From: Planoprotostelium fungivorum | Taxonomy: Eukaryota; Evosea; Variosea; Cavosteliida; Cavosteliaceae | Reading direction: 5' to 3' | Assembly (NCBI GenBank): GCA_003024175.1 | Contig: MDYQ01000613.1 | Location: 1-64,000, forward strand | DNA: 64,000 nt | Part shown: positions 12,839-24,753 of the stretch, in pieces | Position numbering within the stretch: position 1 is the stretch's first letter | Layout of the letters: every line of letters begins with the position of its first letter | Translations under genes and position numbers: made by a program | Notes under the pieces: model-generated | Told to the model about the DNA's origin: nothing | The model's input: the letters and a program-made list of their open reading frames with translations, nothing else | Databases searched by the model: none

Positions 12839-13628
12839 CTATGATCTGCGTTTACCAAAGTTTCTGATGTCTTCGCCGATGATCGTGCATATTGATGGAC
12901 CTTGCAGTTTTCCCTTCTCTTCTGCATCTCGAAAGGCCATCAGACCCAGTTCCTTCTGCATCTGTCGTGTCTTCAACATCATCCATTCTTCTCCTTTCCT
13001 CTTCTGGCGTAGCTCTAACGCTCTCTGTCTCTCTTCTCTTGTCATCATCTCCACGTCGGGCTCCTGAGTTCAAGTGAGCACAGATGTGAAGTCACTGACG
13101 GAGATCTCACTTGGCTGGCTCGATGGAAAGCAACCTCTAATCGGAGATGTTCGATGCGACTCTTCCATTCTTCTGGTACGGGGATCTTGTGAAGATCGAT
13201 CTCACTTTGTCGCCGTTGATCCTTCATTCTCTTCAACATGTTTGCGATCAGGATCGAGTGCGTTTCGTGTCGTGAGGCTGTCGTCGTCAATGTGGAAAGT
13301 CCGTGTGCCTCTCACATTCTTCTACAGCCATCCGTATTGTATTGTCTGCTTCATGTTTTTTAGACAAGAGCAGCTGCGTCTTGCTGTTCAGATATTTGAG
13401 AGCCTTTCGTGATAGATACTCTTCCTCAGTGGTGGACACAGAGATCTTGTCACTGATCAGCCTGGAGGATAAATCGCTATAGATGGTCACCTCGGAATCT
13501 GTCGTCTCCACGCCGGAGTCAGAGAGGAATGTGGCATCTGATGATACGTTGCTGCTGGATGGTGAATCGCAGAAAGAGCTTTCTGTGGAGTCTCGAAGAT
13601 CATCTCTTGTCAGTCTTGTCCAACTCAT
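12839..13628 (-). CDS. Uncharacterised acidic then basic coiled-coil protein
   Basis: Three exons joined by introns of 38 bp and 47 bp. Start at 13628 (MSWTRLTRDDLRDSTESSF). The first part is Ser/Thr/Asp-rich (SSSNVSSDATFLSDSGVETT). The second is helical and charged (NMLKRMKDQRRQSEIDLHK, WKSRIEHLRLEVAFHRASQ). The third, MMTREERQRALELRQKRKGE, continues to the C-terminus IIGEDIRNFGKRRS. No family recognised. The frame holds through both splice junctions, which supports a real gene. Confidence 0.6.
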
Positions 13629-13940
13629 GTCTGTATGAGCATGATTAGCCTGTGGTATACGAAGATGATCGAGCGGGAATTTAATTTCTAAATAATCAAC
13701 AGTTACAGCACATCACGATTACAGCGCCGATGAACGAAGATCTCTATGATTGAACTGTGATTCAGAAGCCATACGTACAGGAGACGAAAATGAGATGGAC
13801 TGAGCCGACGATCGATTTGTTGACTTTATACATCTCAAGTGGAAGGTCCATATCTGTTGGAATGATGATCACCAGGAAATCCAGAGATGAAACTGATGTC
13901 AGCTATTCAATCCATCAGTAGCCACGACGTCTAAATACCT

Positions 13941-14700
13941 TCATTGAGAAGAGGTGAGATATTTGAGCAACTGATTGGCGACATCGTACATCTGCAATAA
14001 TGGCTCGCACATCATGGGTGATTCTTCAATCGCATCTCGGATGACCAATATTAGACCACTGTTGTCGTCAGCATGGATGATCACATACACACAGAACTCT
14101 TTCAGAACATTGCCAGCGTCATAGAATCCTTCGGCTCTACGTTGCATTTCTAAATCTACGTATGGATGAGAACAAGTGATCTTGGGTCAGTTTCTCTTCA
14201 TATGGACATCAACGTACCATCTCGTCTCTCCAATGATTCTATCAGATTATTCAAACTCTCCTCCTCGTCCTCTTCTTGGGTTGTGTTGCTGCTATTCGTA
14301 CTTCGCATGGTGGGTGTTCGCCGTCTTGCTTTCTTGCACATGCGTGGTGAAAATTTCAATCGTTGTCTGAGATCTGCGCAATCTGCGAAGCGAGAACTAT
14401 ACATAGGATTCTTCACAGGTGCATCTCAACATGATCTATTTACAATTCTATCGTCTTCTGCTGGATCTATCTGTTCAACTCTGTGCACCTGTAAGATTTC
14501 AGATCTTCTGACGATCTTCGCATCGCGTCATTCTTGTTGGCCAAGAGTGCAGTGAGAGAGACAAACGCGAAGTCCAACTTCTGTCATTCTCCACACTCTG
14601 ATCTTCCACAAGGCAGAACGACTCGAAGTCTTTTTTCCTCTGTCTGTCTCCGCTGACACTCTGCCTCAGCGACGGTGTTATTCAGGTGTTGCTCACGTTG
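13941..14700 (-). CDS. Uncharacterised protein with acidic linker and helical C-terminus
   Basis: The supported exons, in order on the minus strand, encode VAEAECQRRQTEEKRLRVVL (about 14600-14690), FVSLTALLANKNDAMRRSSE (about 14490-14560), MYSSRFADCADLRQRLKFSP with the acidic run TTQEEDEEESLNNLIESLER (14220-14410), then, after an intron, DLEMQRRAEGFYDAGNVLKE and VYVIIHADDNSGLILVIRDA, ending LLKYLTSSQ at 13941. The junction at 14220/14160 keeps frame. The 5' end is not resolved. No family recognised. Confidence 0.5.
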
Positions 14701-15672
14701 TCTGTCCTGTGAAGGAATAATGAAAGAGGGAGACTGAGAGGTGGCAAGAGTCAGAAGAGATATAGATAGCTATGCTGCAACACGCACTGCAGCTTTCGTG
14801 CCCTGTGCCTGCCATTCATCCAAAAGGTAGAAGTCTGTGCACACACCATACTGTCAGGATAGGCTCTATCTCTCCTGTGTATGCTGTATCCTCTCAGAGG
14901 GACTTGCTTCCATCTCTAAAGAGATCCCTGATAGCAGTTTGTGAAACGATACATCAGGACCTCATATAGACCTTCAATTGCTCATAGAAATAGAGAAGAA
15001 GGTCATGACTCGTTTTTACAGGAAGCATGTCTGAGGATCACTACTATCACAACCCAACATTTGCCAGTATGGCTCAACCAACCGAAGAGAATTACCACTC
15101 AACCAAATCTCAACAGAACCAATCTTCCAAATCACAGAGTCAGTACAATAATCCAACCGCTCTTCTTCGATAATGACAATTCTCTCTAACCACTCTTCTG
15201 GCATCTGGCTCCACTGTGGAGGCCAGACCCTCAATCAACTGTGCGTCCATGGCTCTGTGTGCGGACGCGGAGGTCGTGGCAGAGAGAGATACATATCTCT
15301 CAATCGATGGTAAGATTGAGCTCTACTGCAGGTATCGACTACCTGATCTACTTTAAGGCGGATTTGCACCTTATGTGGATTGGATCAAGCGACATCATCA
15401 TTGATTCTCAGGTTGGCGAAAGGTGATCGAAAGTCATCCGAATTTCGGCGGATATTTATGACGAAGGGAGCTAAATGAAGGTAAGGGCTCGTGAGGAGGG
15501 TGACGCGATATCATCTGAGCACGATAGACATCCGATGTGAAGAAGAGGCGTTGTTGTCTGCTCATCATCTGAGCTGTAAGCGACAAACGTCAACTCGAGA
15601 AAAAAATAATAAAGTTTTAGATGCACTTTGGAAAATGGGTTGGTACAGTTTATCACGCGAGTGATGAAACAA
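14701..15672. other. Unassigned region with competing small open frames
   Basis: Plus strand: an ATG near 15028 opens 48 codons, MSEDHYYHNPTFASMAQPTE followed by a Gln/Ser/Asn-rich stretch, which looks like a protein N-terminus. Further on are the open pieces IDYLIYFKADLHLMWIGSSD (to 15426) and CGGQTLNQLCVHGSVCGRGG. Minus strand over 15016-15234 is also open (MPEEWLERIVIIEEERLDYC). I cannot assemble a convincing gene on either strand. Confidence 0.3.
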
Positions 15673-17416
15673 TTAATGGGCCGGCTGCTCGATGGAAAGA
15701 GGGAAGCGAATGGTGTTAAGAGGATCCCACTTCTTCTTCAGCTGCTGGAGTCTGGGATAAGCCGAGCCGTAGTACTTGGCCTGCCAGTTGACGAGGTTGG
15801 GGTCGGCGTAGTTCTGGTATGCCTCCCAAGTGTTCTACTCCGCGTCAGCTTCATCACGTCCATCATCATCATCATCATCACCTGTCCAGTGAGTGTCTTC
15901 GATAAGTTGTTGATCAAGTCCAAACCGTGGGGAGGGAAAGGTCCCTCTCCATAGTACGAAGTGTAGATCTGCACGTTGAACATGGCCTTCCTGTGCACGA
16001 ATGCCGTGGCGTCCACAGGCTGGGCGTTGATGGCAGAGTGCTTGCCTCCCCAGTAGCCCCACTCTGTGAAGGGTGAAGTCTGAGCCTCGTTCAACAAGAT
16101 GTTGACGTAGCGGGAGATGGTGTCGTGAGACAGTGTGACGCTCTCTGGAACAGTGACCGACTTTGCGTAAAAATTGTCTGTGTAGTCGGGATCGTTGTTG
16201 GTGTAGTTGGGGTTACCGTCGTAGTTGGAGACCTGGGTGGGTCAGAGGGGGAGCGGCGGGTTGTAGATGGACGCACCTCGATGAGGAAATCGGCGTAGTT
16301 GGTGTACTCTTCGGTGATGTTTCCGTCGGGTGCTCTCGAATCGACCGAACGGAGGAGGGGATCGAGGTAAGTTCTCAACTGCAGAGAGTCAACGTCTAAT
16401 CATCATCATCGTCATGATGATATCACCTCCTGTGCAGATCCCAAATAACTTCCAAAGAATCCAAAGAATCCACGGCCGCTGCCGGGAGAGGCGGGGGACA
16501 TGGTGAGAGTGAGTCCGAGTTCGGCTGGGAGATCGATGGATTTTGTCCAGTTTTGGTAAGCCTCGATGGCGTGGACGACTTGTGCGGCGGAACGGTTTTG
16601 GTACGATTGGAAGAATACAGTGGCCTTGGGAGGGGCAGGTAGGTACTGTAGAGAGGTGAGGTGATGTCGATCATTTTGTATGATGGATGATACCTTGAAG
16701 ACAAATTGGGTGATGATACCAAAGCTGTGACCGGCTCCTCGGACGGCGTAGAAGAGGTCGGAGTTGTGCTCGGCGGTGGCGTATGTGATGGTTCCATTGC
16801 CGAGGACGATCTCGATTCCGACGAGGTTGTCGAGAAGCATTCCCCACTTTCTGGAAGTGAATCCGTAACCTCCACCAGTGGTGTGTCCTCCAACCTACTC
16901 TCGTCAATACCGATGTATGATATATATAAAATTTAAAATGATGAAGCCGCTCACTCCAACATAGGGTGATGTTCCGTGAGGAAGAGTACCCTTGACTTTG
17001 GCGAGGGCCTGGTCGATGGCTCCCATGCGAGCACCACCACCGGCCACGATGACCTTGGTGTTCTTATCGACAAAGACGCTGGCCAAGTTCTGCAGATCGA
17101 CCACGACGGATCCGTTTCTGCCTCCGTAACCGTTGGTGCAGTAAGAGTGTCTGCCCGAGAGTCCGACGGTAGCGAGACCCTTAGAGGATGAGCACTTCAA
17201 GATGGCAGCAACTTGAGCGGTGCTGTTGGGAGTGAAGATGGCGTATGGCTGAGGTTGAACTCTCGCATTGTAAGCAAAGTAGTCGTTCTCCCCGTAGGTC
17301 CATCCTCCGCGAGGTGATAGATAGACGGTGGAACCGGTGGTGGTGGTACAAGAAGGCTCTTGAATTGCAAAGACTGCGACCAACAGCAGAGAGAAGATGA
17401 TGGTAGCGGGCTTCAT
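15673..17416 (-). CDS. Secreted FAD-linked oxidase, berberine-bridge-enzyme-like
   Basis: Flavoprotein oxidase of the BBE/glucooligosaccharide oxidase family. Start at 17416, followed by a clear signal peptide (MKPATIIFSLLLVAVFAIQE). FAD-binding part: VQPQPYAIFTPNSTAQVAAI, then GLSGRHSYCTNGYGGRNGSV, whose His is the expected 8-alpha-histidyl flavin attachment site. The second usual anchor, a Cys in the motif G-x-C-P-x-V-G-x-G-G, is Ser here: HGTSPYVG|VGGHTTGGGYGF. Downstream: KWGMLLDNLVGIEIVLGNG, FYAVRGAGHSFGIITQFVFK, then the BBE C-terminal region KYYGSAYPRLQQLKKKWDPL and the end SIEQPAH. N-glycosylation sequons are present. Probably acts on sugars or other small molecules outside the cell or in the endolysosomal lumen. 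Confidence 0.9.
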
Positions 17417-18012
17417 CTCGGAAGAGCTGAAAAGAATGATCGCTCCATCCCCTATACCCTGCCGTATTTCGTTGTCAGGGTGATCTAAATAGCACATTCA
17501 CTTTAACTTACCGTGATTTCGTCCCCTCCCAATATCGCGTTCACGCGGAAGATGGTGGTAATGTTACGATAAGGGTTTCCGCTGGGTACTCAGTGTCAAT
17601 GAAAATATGGACGAGAGCTTTCTTGCGGTGAAATTAATCGGTCAACCCAGGGTGGAAGGCAGTGCATTCCACAAAGACAAGGAAACAGCGTGGATTATGT
17701 GATAAGAGTTCCTTACGATCTTGTCAGTGTTGGACTATGCGTTAAAAAGAGATGAAGCATAGATGATAATAGAATGAGATCTTAAAGTCAGTTGCCTGGG
17801 GCCGTGTTATCGACACGATGAGCTCATCACCTTTCGATCGTTCTCAGTGCAAGTGTTTCAGGTGCTGTGAAGGTGAATTCAGCCTTGAAGTTTCACGGCT
17901 GATCATCATCGTGTGAAAAGGCTCATAATTGGGGCTGCATGCGTTGTAGATCGATTTTGGGCTGGTTCGGCCCAAACGGGAAGGACAGAGCGTCTGACCA
18001 CACACAGAAGAC
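17417..18012. promoter_or_regulatory. Divergent intergenic region between FAD oxidase and RNA-dependent RNA polymerase
   Basis: 596 bp between diverging start codons. It has to contain both promoters. I see no duplicated motif, RNA gene or convincing open frame. Confidence 0.5.
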
Positions 18013-21000
18013 ATGAGCCGCTTCAAACAAGATCAGTCCACACAAACCTACACGGCATACCAACCTAACAGTGATTCGCATCACGATTCCGACATGATGG
18101 ATATCACCAACGGAATGTTTCGTCTCAACTCGGACATTGACGTAAACCTACCAATAAGCGTGAGCTGAAGATCTACATACATCTTCAGAAAACATCTGAT
18201 TCTAAATTTCGATCAGATAAAGAGGATCGTACTTTCAACAGGTGGTGGACGAACTGTAAGAATCGATCAGCGCAAGTCTTGTCGACTGTTTCGATTTTTT
18301 CCAAAAGAGGTCGACCGTTTCATCATCGTAGAGTTTCCGGCCAGTGATTATGAGCCGTTGGTTCAAGAACACATGTATCATGGAATCGAAGACGAAAAGA
18401 GGAGGTAGAGATCACACACGATCCAATTAGACATTCAAGATGATGATGATGTGCAGATACACCTTCTTAGGATTTTCAGACAACGATCTAAAGGAAAGGA
18501 GACAAATCTACTTTCGAGAAGATGCCAGCGTGAGAGTCAAAGACGTGTTGTCTCTCCATGGTGAGCCTTCCACCGTGATTCTGAATCACATCATCACCGA
18601 TCAAGGATGAAGCATTGAAAGACTCCAGGCGAACTCGATCAAGTTTGGCTCAAAGATCCTTACAAGTGGTACGCACGATTTGGAATGAGTATGACCGAGA
18701 CGACACAGACCATCCATGTGATTTCTCCATCATCATCCACGTTAGCTTCATCTGATTGACTTTTAGATCCCAATCGAAGCATGCGCCATCCTCGATGACA
18801 TCGCCACAGCGGACGGGAGGCACTACTTTTCTGATGGTTGCGGTCTGATTACAATGGAGGCAGCGAGACAAGTTTCAGCCATTTTGTCTCTACCTTCTAT
18901 TCCGTCAGGTAAGCATCATATGACCGAGAGGAGAAGAAAACTGAGAAGACAAAGTGTTTCAATTTCGATATGGAGGAGCAAAGGGAGTTCTGATGGTGCA
19001 ATCAGATGCAGTCATCATGAGCATTTTAGAGAGGCAACATCTGAACGTGAGAGAACATTTATATACCTTCTCTCTATTGTCATCCATCATCGAATCACGA
19101 TCGTCACTCCCAGCATGATGATCACGATCATGATCGTGATGATCCAATCACGATCATGATCGTGATCTCTCCCACGTCTCAATCTCAATTCTCATCAGTA
19201 CGATCCCACCGTCAAGATCTACCTCCGAAGGAACACGAACGTTAAATTTAAATCTAGAAATACTCGTCTAGAGATCGTTCAGTGGTCCTCACGCAGTAAA
19301 GATGCCACCATCAATATGGGAATCATTCTTCTCCTCAGTTCTTTAGGTGTTCCAGACAAAGTGAGAGAGAACAAATTGCGAGTGTGAAGGAGTCTGAGAG
19401 AGGTAGAGTTTCGAAAAATTGTTGGACATGGAGATGGAGAGCATCTTTTCTATGACTGAGAGTCACGCTGCCATCAGTAGGAGATTACCACCGAGTGGAT
19501 CGGTTCATCAGGAAGGCAAATTGTATAATTCGCGTGAGACTTTTCTTTTCGAATTCTGATCGTGATCACGATGATGACATGATCACGAACATCACGATGA
19601 TCGTCACATCGTAAAGATGATCGACGTCACGATGATGACGACATGACAACCGAGAACATGGTGTCTTCCTGATGGTGATCATGAGAGGCACGACTGACGC
19701 TGACAGTGTACGAACTCAACTTGGCCCAGACTCCCTTCGGAGAGCCCATCTTCCGCTCTCTCATCGAACGATTCAAAAAGATCGAACTGGCCAGACTGAG
19801 AGAGAAGATGAGACTGACCGTTCCGGTGGGTGCTACACCTCTTCGATTCTCATCCCCTCAGGATTCAAAGATTCTGTTCGGCGTTGTAGATGATACGAAG
19901 ACTTTGAAACCGGGAGAGGTGTACGTGAATTTCGGTGATACGTCGCCGTTGGAAGGACAGGTGTGTGATGATGTTTATTTGGATTGTATCTGTGAGAGAT
20001 GACGATGATGACGATGATGACGATGATGACGATGATGACGATGATGACGATGATGAGCAGGTTGTTATCTACAGACATCCCTGTTATCATCCGGGTGACA
20101 TCCAGAAACATACGGCAGTATCTTATCCCGAATTACAACACATCAAAGGTCCCTGCTTAGGTGTGATAAAACGATCGAATATATTCATCTCACCATCTCA
20201 ACCAGTATTTCCCGCAGTGGGAGAGCGACCCGCGGCCAATACAATGGGTGGAGGTAAAATCGATTTCTATAGATCATCACGATCATCGATCATCACGATC
20301 AACATCACGATCAAGATTTTGATGGCAACCGTCACTCACTCTTCACAGGTGATTTAGATGGAGACACCTTCTTCGTCACTCAGAATCCACTCGTCATGTT
20401 TCCAGAATCGAACTACCCCCCGTTCGACTACTCGAGTCCGCCAAAGAGTAAATTTCAAATTTCAAACTCACCTGACCGCGTTAGATCCCACCCCGAAGTC
20501 GTTAGACTTCTTGGAAACTTCAAAGAATTTCTTCTGTGATTTCCAGAAGAGAGACAAGACTGGAATGATAGCCAACCTGTGGACCCAAGCGGCCCAAATG
20601 GTGGGTCCCAAGCACAATGACGCACTACAACTTGCCAAGCTATTTAGTTCGGCCATCGTGAGTTGTTAATCCTCTCCTCTCTATCCTGAAACTATTCAGG
20701 ACTCTGCCAAAACTGGAAAATTTGTTTACATACCGAACGATTTGTTCAAATACAATTCGCGGGGAGAAGGGAAGATCGTGAAGACGTTACAGAAGGGAAA
20801 TGCAGTGTTGGTCAATCTCATGAAGAAGTTGGATGCGAAGACATCGAAGGAGACCAGTGAGTCTTCACGATCGTGTCATGCATGATCGATCATCTCATCT
20901 CACGATCGAGTGTCTCACGAAAAAGTAGATCCAAACAACAAGGGAGAGAAGAAGGTACCCTACGATGGATTCTCTTACAAACGAGACACTCTAGAATGGA

Positions 21001-21495
21001 AAAGCGAATACGAACAGGCGGATCGATATCTGAAGATGTTCAATGGACAATTGAGAGACAAATTAAATGGTGAAAATCGATCGGAGATGATCGTCATCAT
21101 GATGATCTTTCTCAGAGGAAGAGAAGTTGGGATTCAAACCGAAGAACAACAAGAAGATGCAACCTCTATCCATCTCCGAAGAGTTCCGCGTCAATTTCCG
21201 CAAGAATCATCTAGATGGCTACCGCGGCCCGAAACGATCACATCAAGATCATCATCGCGAAGATCATCACGAACACCTCCTCGGTGATCCTCTATCCATT
21301 CATAGAGTCTTCTCACTTCAAATAGAACCCTCTGAATGGAGGTGCGTCCGTGCATCTGCGTGGTACTTTCACTGCGTAGAACAACAGAAGACAGCTCTGG
21401 CTGAACTGTGTATCCCTTATCTCAACAACATCTTGTGTAATAAGACCTGGGGCGACCGCCCCGCACCCTGTGTGGCCCGACGGCCTCCCAATTAA
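18013..21495 (+). CDS. RNA-dependent RNA polymerase of the RNAi (RDR/QDE-1) family
   Basis: Makes double-stranded RNA from single-stranded templates for small-RNA silencing. Start at 18013 (MSRFKQDQSTQTYTAYQPNS). Conserved blocks in order: YTFLGFSDNDLKERRQIYF; GELDQVWLKDPYKWYARFGM; ADGRHYFSDGCGLITMEAAR (the FSDG-x-G signature); FQFRYGGAKGVLMV; RNTRLEIVQWSSRSKDATIN with ILLLSSLGVPDK; LFGVVDDTKTLKPGEVYVNF; VVIYRHPCYHPGDIQK; VFPAVGERPAANTMGG joined across an intron to GDLDGDTFFVTQNPLVMFP, where DLDGD is the catalytic metal-binding loop. The C-terminal part includes EPSEWRCVRASAWYFHC. About a dozen or more short introns. No helicase or dsRNA-binding domain is attached. It ends 22 bp from the converging neighbour. 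Confidence 0.93.
19999..20056 (+). repeat. (GATGATGAC)n minisatellite in an intron of the RNA-dependent RNA polymerase
   Basis: About six units of a 9 bp GATGATGAC repeat, ending in the acceptor GATGAGCAG that precedes VVIYRHP. Read as protein it would give an Asp run, but splice sites and family alignment place it in an intron. Confidence 0.8.
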
Positions 21496-21517
21496 ATGTC
21501 TGTCCTTTGATTTCATT

Positions 21518-23333
21518 TTATTGTGTCTCTTGACTGTTCTTCACCGCGTTGAGTATGAATCGACTGGCGGCCCTGGCGTCAGCACTGGGTCTCTGTTGTA
21601 CTGGATGTTCTAATTCTGCTCTAACTCCGTCATCGTACTCTCTCGTCATGTCCTCTATCTGAACCATCGTGTGAGCCTCTCTTCGTTCTTCCTCTTCACC
21701 TCTTTATAGTCTCCTTCCTTCCATCTCGTGAACGTTTCGGTGGCATCTTGTATCGAGTTGAAGATGATGATGCAACGACCATCATCGAGTTGTATCTGCT
21801 TTCTGATCAAGTTGGAGAAGGAGAGGTTCGAATCGTCATTGGTGGTAATCTGTCGTGAATTTAGATGATGATCTGATGTTGATGTTGACGACGAGTGATG
21901 CTGATGTTGATGTTGTTGAGGATGTGATGTTGATGTTGTTGGTGATGATGGTGATGACGACAGACTTGGTAGATGTGATCGCGTGTGGCGGGGACAGCTG
22001 ATATCTTCCCCCTGATGTAAATCTCTCGAATGTGTGACTTCGTCTCTCCCCTGAAACCGAATCGATCGATCTTGACGATCTGAACATCACATGTCAGTTC
22101 GATCATCACCGATCGCACGATGATGATGCTGTTGATGATGATCATCATCGCAACTCTCACCTCAGGTGAAGTGAATCGAATGAGAGGATGATCAGGATAT
22201 TGCGTCGCACCAAACGAGAACGTATCGCTGCGAAATGCCAGCCAGAATCGACCATCCAATTTCACATCAGGAGAGACACTTTCATCACTGAGTGATGACA
22301 GAATTGGTTCGACTCACTCTTCTCCCGCTATGTCTCGATCTCGTTCGTCTTTGATCAGCACCCTGACTTGGTTGTTAGAAGTGAAGAGAGGAAATGGATG
22401 TGACCTCGTGGAGTCAAAGTGCAAGCTGAAGGTGTGTCTTGATGCAGAAGAGGGTCTGAACAATTTTGAGAAGAGGCTCGATGATGATGACGTCGCGATC
22501 GTGTCATCATGAAACGAAACGGTTGATGATACATCTTGATGTTTTGTGTATGATGGCTCAGGATGATGAGATCGTGGATGTCGATCGTGATGATCATCAC
22601 CTGATGTCGATTCGAAACCATTTGATCGAACTCATCTCAAATTGTACGAATCCTTCTCCACTCTGTTTCAACTTCCAAGCGTCGCTCCAACTCGTCCTCC
22701 CTTGACTCTTTCACTTGACTTCTCTTCCTCTTCTCACCTCGATTCAAATCTGCGTTTGTCTTGTAGTAAGTCTTATTCTTCGCTTCTTCTTCCCTCTGCA
22801 CTCGTGCATCGTAAGAGGACCAATCGTAGATGACGTCGATGGTCGTGATGTCTGATGGAAGATCCTCCGCGATCTGATATGATGGATGAGAATGGTGATG
22901 AATGATGGAGAGATGATTCACTTCGTCTTCTGGAAGAGGTTCTGTGTCGTTCAGAGTGGAGGGGACATCTTCTGCCTCTCTCATTTGATCCATCTCGGCC
23001 TCCGTTTTTCCAAAAGTAGAGGCTCCTCTGCCTCTCATCTTCTTCGTCTTCTCTTTAGAAGGTGAGTTTTGTCGTGGACGATGCGTTGTGAGATGTGATG
23101 CATGGTTCACCTTGTGGTGGGACATGTTCTGTTTGAGAGATCGGATTGAAAGAAGATGATGGAACGTAGATGGGTGCATCGGCTCTCATCCTCTTCTTCG
23201 ATTCTAAAGAACTAGATGTGTCGTGGATGACTGGGTGGTCTTCAGCTACATCCATCGTCTGCGCAACATCTGTCGTAGTCTTCGCAACATCTAATGTCTT
23301 CTCTTCTTGGTTCGAAATAGTTATCCATTGCAA
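21518..23333 (-). CDS. Uncharacterised multi-exon protein, Lys/Glu-rich N-terminal half
   Basis: Exons read in frame across several 45-60 bp introns: SSSLESKKRMRADAPIYVPS, EKTKKMRGRGASTFGKTEAE, MDQMREAEDVPSTLNDTEPL, IAEDLPSDITTIDVIYDWSS, NADLNRGEKRKRSQVKESRE, then a more globular part SLHFDSTRSHPFPLFTSNNQ, VRVLIKDERDRDIAGEE, VKLDGRFWLAFRSDTFSFGA, KIDRFGFRGETKSHIREIYI, IQLDDGRCIIIFNSIQDATE, and a last exon IEDMTREYDDGVRAELEHPV ending at 21518. No family recognised. The start is uncertain: the first clean in-frame ATG is near 23255, and the frame runs back to the R3H gene's stop. Confidence 0.6.
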
Positions 23334-23351
23334 TTCTTCGACCTTACCAAG

Positions 23352-23885
23352 TCATTCATTGTCTCGAATCATACGGTTCACCACAGCCGAGGGAATGAAG
23401 TCACTGTATCGAATAGAGGGTGAGATGGAGTTGGCATCCGCCGTGATTCGTGTTCTCTTGTCTTTACCCCATCCAACGGATGAAGAATGCAACTTGAACC
23501 GATTGGCCGTCTGATGAATCAACCATCGATTACCAGATGTCATGGAGATGAAACGTTTCGACAACCTCAAACCATTTGATTGCGTGCGTTGTCGTTCGAT
23601 CAGATCGTCAAACTCCTTCTCTAGTTGCAAGAGGAAGACTCTCTTCCTTGTGAAAGAGAGAGACTGCAACAGATCGCCAAATTCCATCAGTAACAATGTG
23701 TTGCACATCACATCTTTTGCAAATGATGACGAAAAGCATTTTATTCTCTCCTCATCCGGGACATGATCAGAGGAGTCTCCCTGCAAGCAGAACTCCATCA
23801 TTTGAAGAACCTCCCCTATTGGAGCGATTAGATTCCGTGGTCTCCAGCCCCTCATGACGAGAAGAGAAAAGACAAAAACACACAA
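23352..23885 (-). CDS. R3H-domain protein (R3HDM4-like), 5' end unresolved
   Basis: The long terminal exon encodes GWRPRNLIAPIGEVLQMMEF, then SLSFTRKRVFLLQLEKEFDD, LSKRFISMTSGNRWLIHQTA and NRFKLHSSSVGWGKDKRTRI. The pattern S-x-x-R-x-x-H-x-x-A-x-x-F-x-L-x-S is an R3H domain, which binds single-stranded nucleic acid (here the Arg/His pair is R-W-L-I-H). It stops at 23352. Upstream pieces that may belong to it are VFLFDTIQWQFSENEQLSSP (24000-24085) and MVKGATREVLIRRSVIST (24160-24220), but I could not fix the joins. Its frame is the same as that of the downstream minus-strand gene, separated by one TGA, so a single longer gene is possible. Confidence 0.6.
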   Translation of the reverse strand: MCVFVFSLLVMRGWRPRNLIAPIGEVLQMMEFCLQGDSSDHVPDEERIKCFSSSFAKDVMCNTLLLMEFGDLLQSLSFTRKRVFLLQLEKEFDDLIERQRTQSNGLRLSKRFISMTSGNRWLIHQTANRFKLHSSSVGWGKDKRTRITADANSISPSIRYSDFIPSAVVNRMIRDNE

Positions 23886-24753
23886 CTTTCCACAATTGTT
23901 CCTCTTCGAAGGGTGGTGGCTAAGAGGCAGGAATTATACGCAACATTTTCTAAATCGCATTTTGGTCTCTTAACGCTATAGGATGATGCATTGTGCTTAA
24001 AGACAGGTCTTTCTGTTCTTCAGGAGAAGAAAGTTGCTCGTTTTCGGAAAATTGCCATTGGATTGTGTCGAACAGAAAGACCTGTCTCGCTGCCGTTGGA
24101 TGGATGTGCAAGTCACCGTGGGAGGTGATCAAACCTGATCATGGGCGTGATCTCACCTCTCCCGCATCTTGTGCTGATGACACTTCTTCGGATCAGGACT
24201 TCTCTGGTTGCTCCCTTCACCATGGCGAAGAGAAAACTCTGCAGAAAAATCGACTGCGACTTCACGACGTAAGTCACCTATAGGACTAAAGGTGATGCAA
24301 TCCTTCATAGGGGAGACCATGTCGTCAGCGCGATTCATCCAAATGCTCTGAATCTCACAGATATAACGGCGTACATCCCTATGATACATCACCAGCTTCT
24401 AAAGTGAGTCGATGAGAGTACACCCCTCTCAGGACTTCTCCCAGATGCAAGCACCAACGCGTTGATACCGTAAGGCACCCACGTAATTAAGGGGAAATTA
24501 ATTTGTACGGATCTGAGAATGGGTTAGTTTGGGGAATCTTGCAAGGAAAGATATGAGTCGTCGTTTGCGATTTAGACAGATAGATTGGTCTTGGCAAGGC
24601 ACCCGAGTAAATTTTTACTAGCATGGACATAGAACGACTGCTGTCACCCCCGACGACGCAGACTACATTGTATAGAACTTCGAACCGCAACGTCTTCTTC
24701 TTTAAGCCACCAGCAAATTGCAAGACAGACTGTGAGAGACCATCCATCTATCA
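23886..24753. other. Region upstream of the R3H gene and of the homeobox gene
   Basis: The left half probably contains 5' exons of the R3H gene on the minus strand (open pieces near 24000-24085 and 24160-24225). The right half (about 24400-24750) shows no gene and should hold the homeobox promoter. A 17-base word (acaggtctttctgttct) at about 24003 recurs inverted near 24072. Confidence 0.4.

Noticed and set aside
19999-20056. Poly-Asp tract in the RNA-dependent RNA polymerase
   Set aside because: Splice sites and family alignment place it in an intron.
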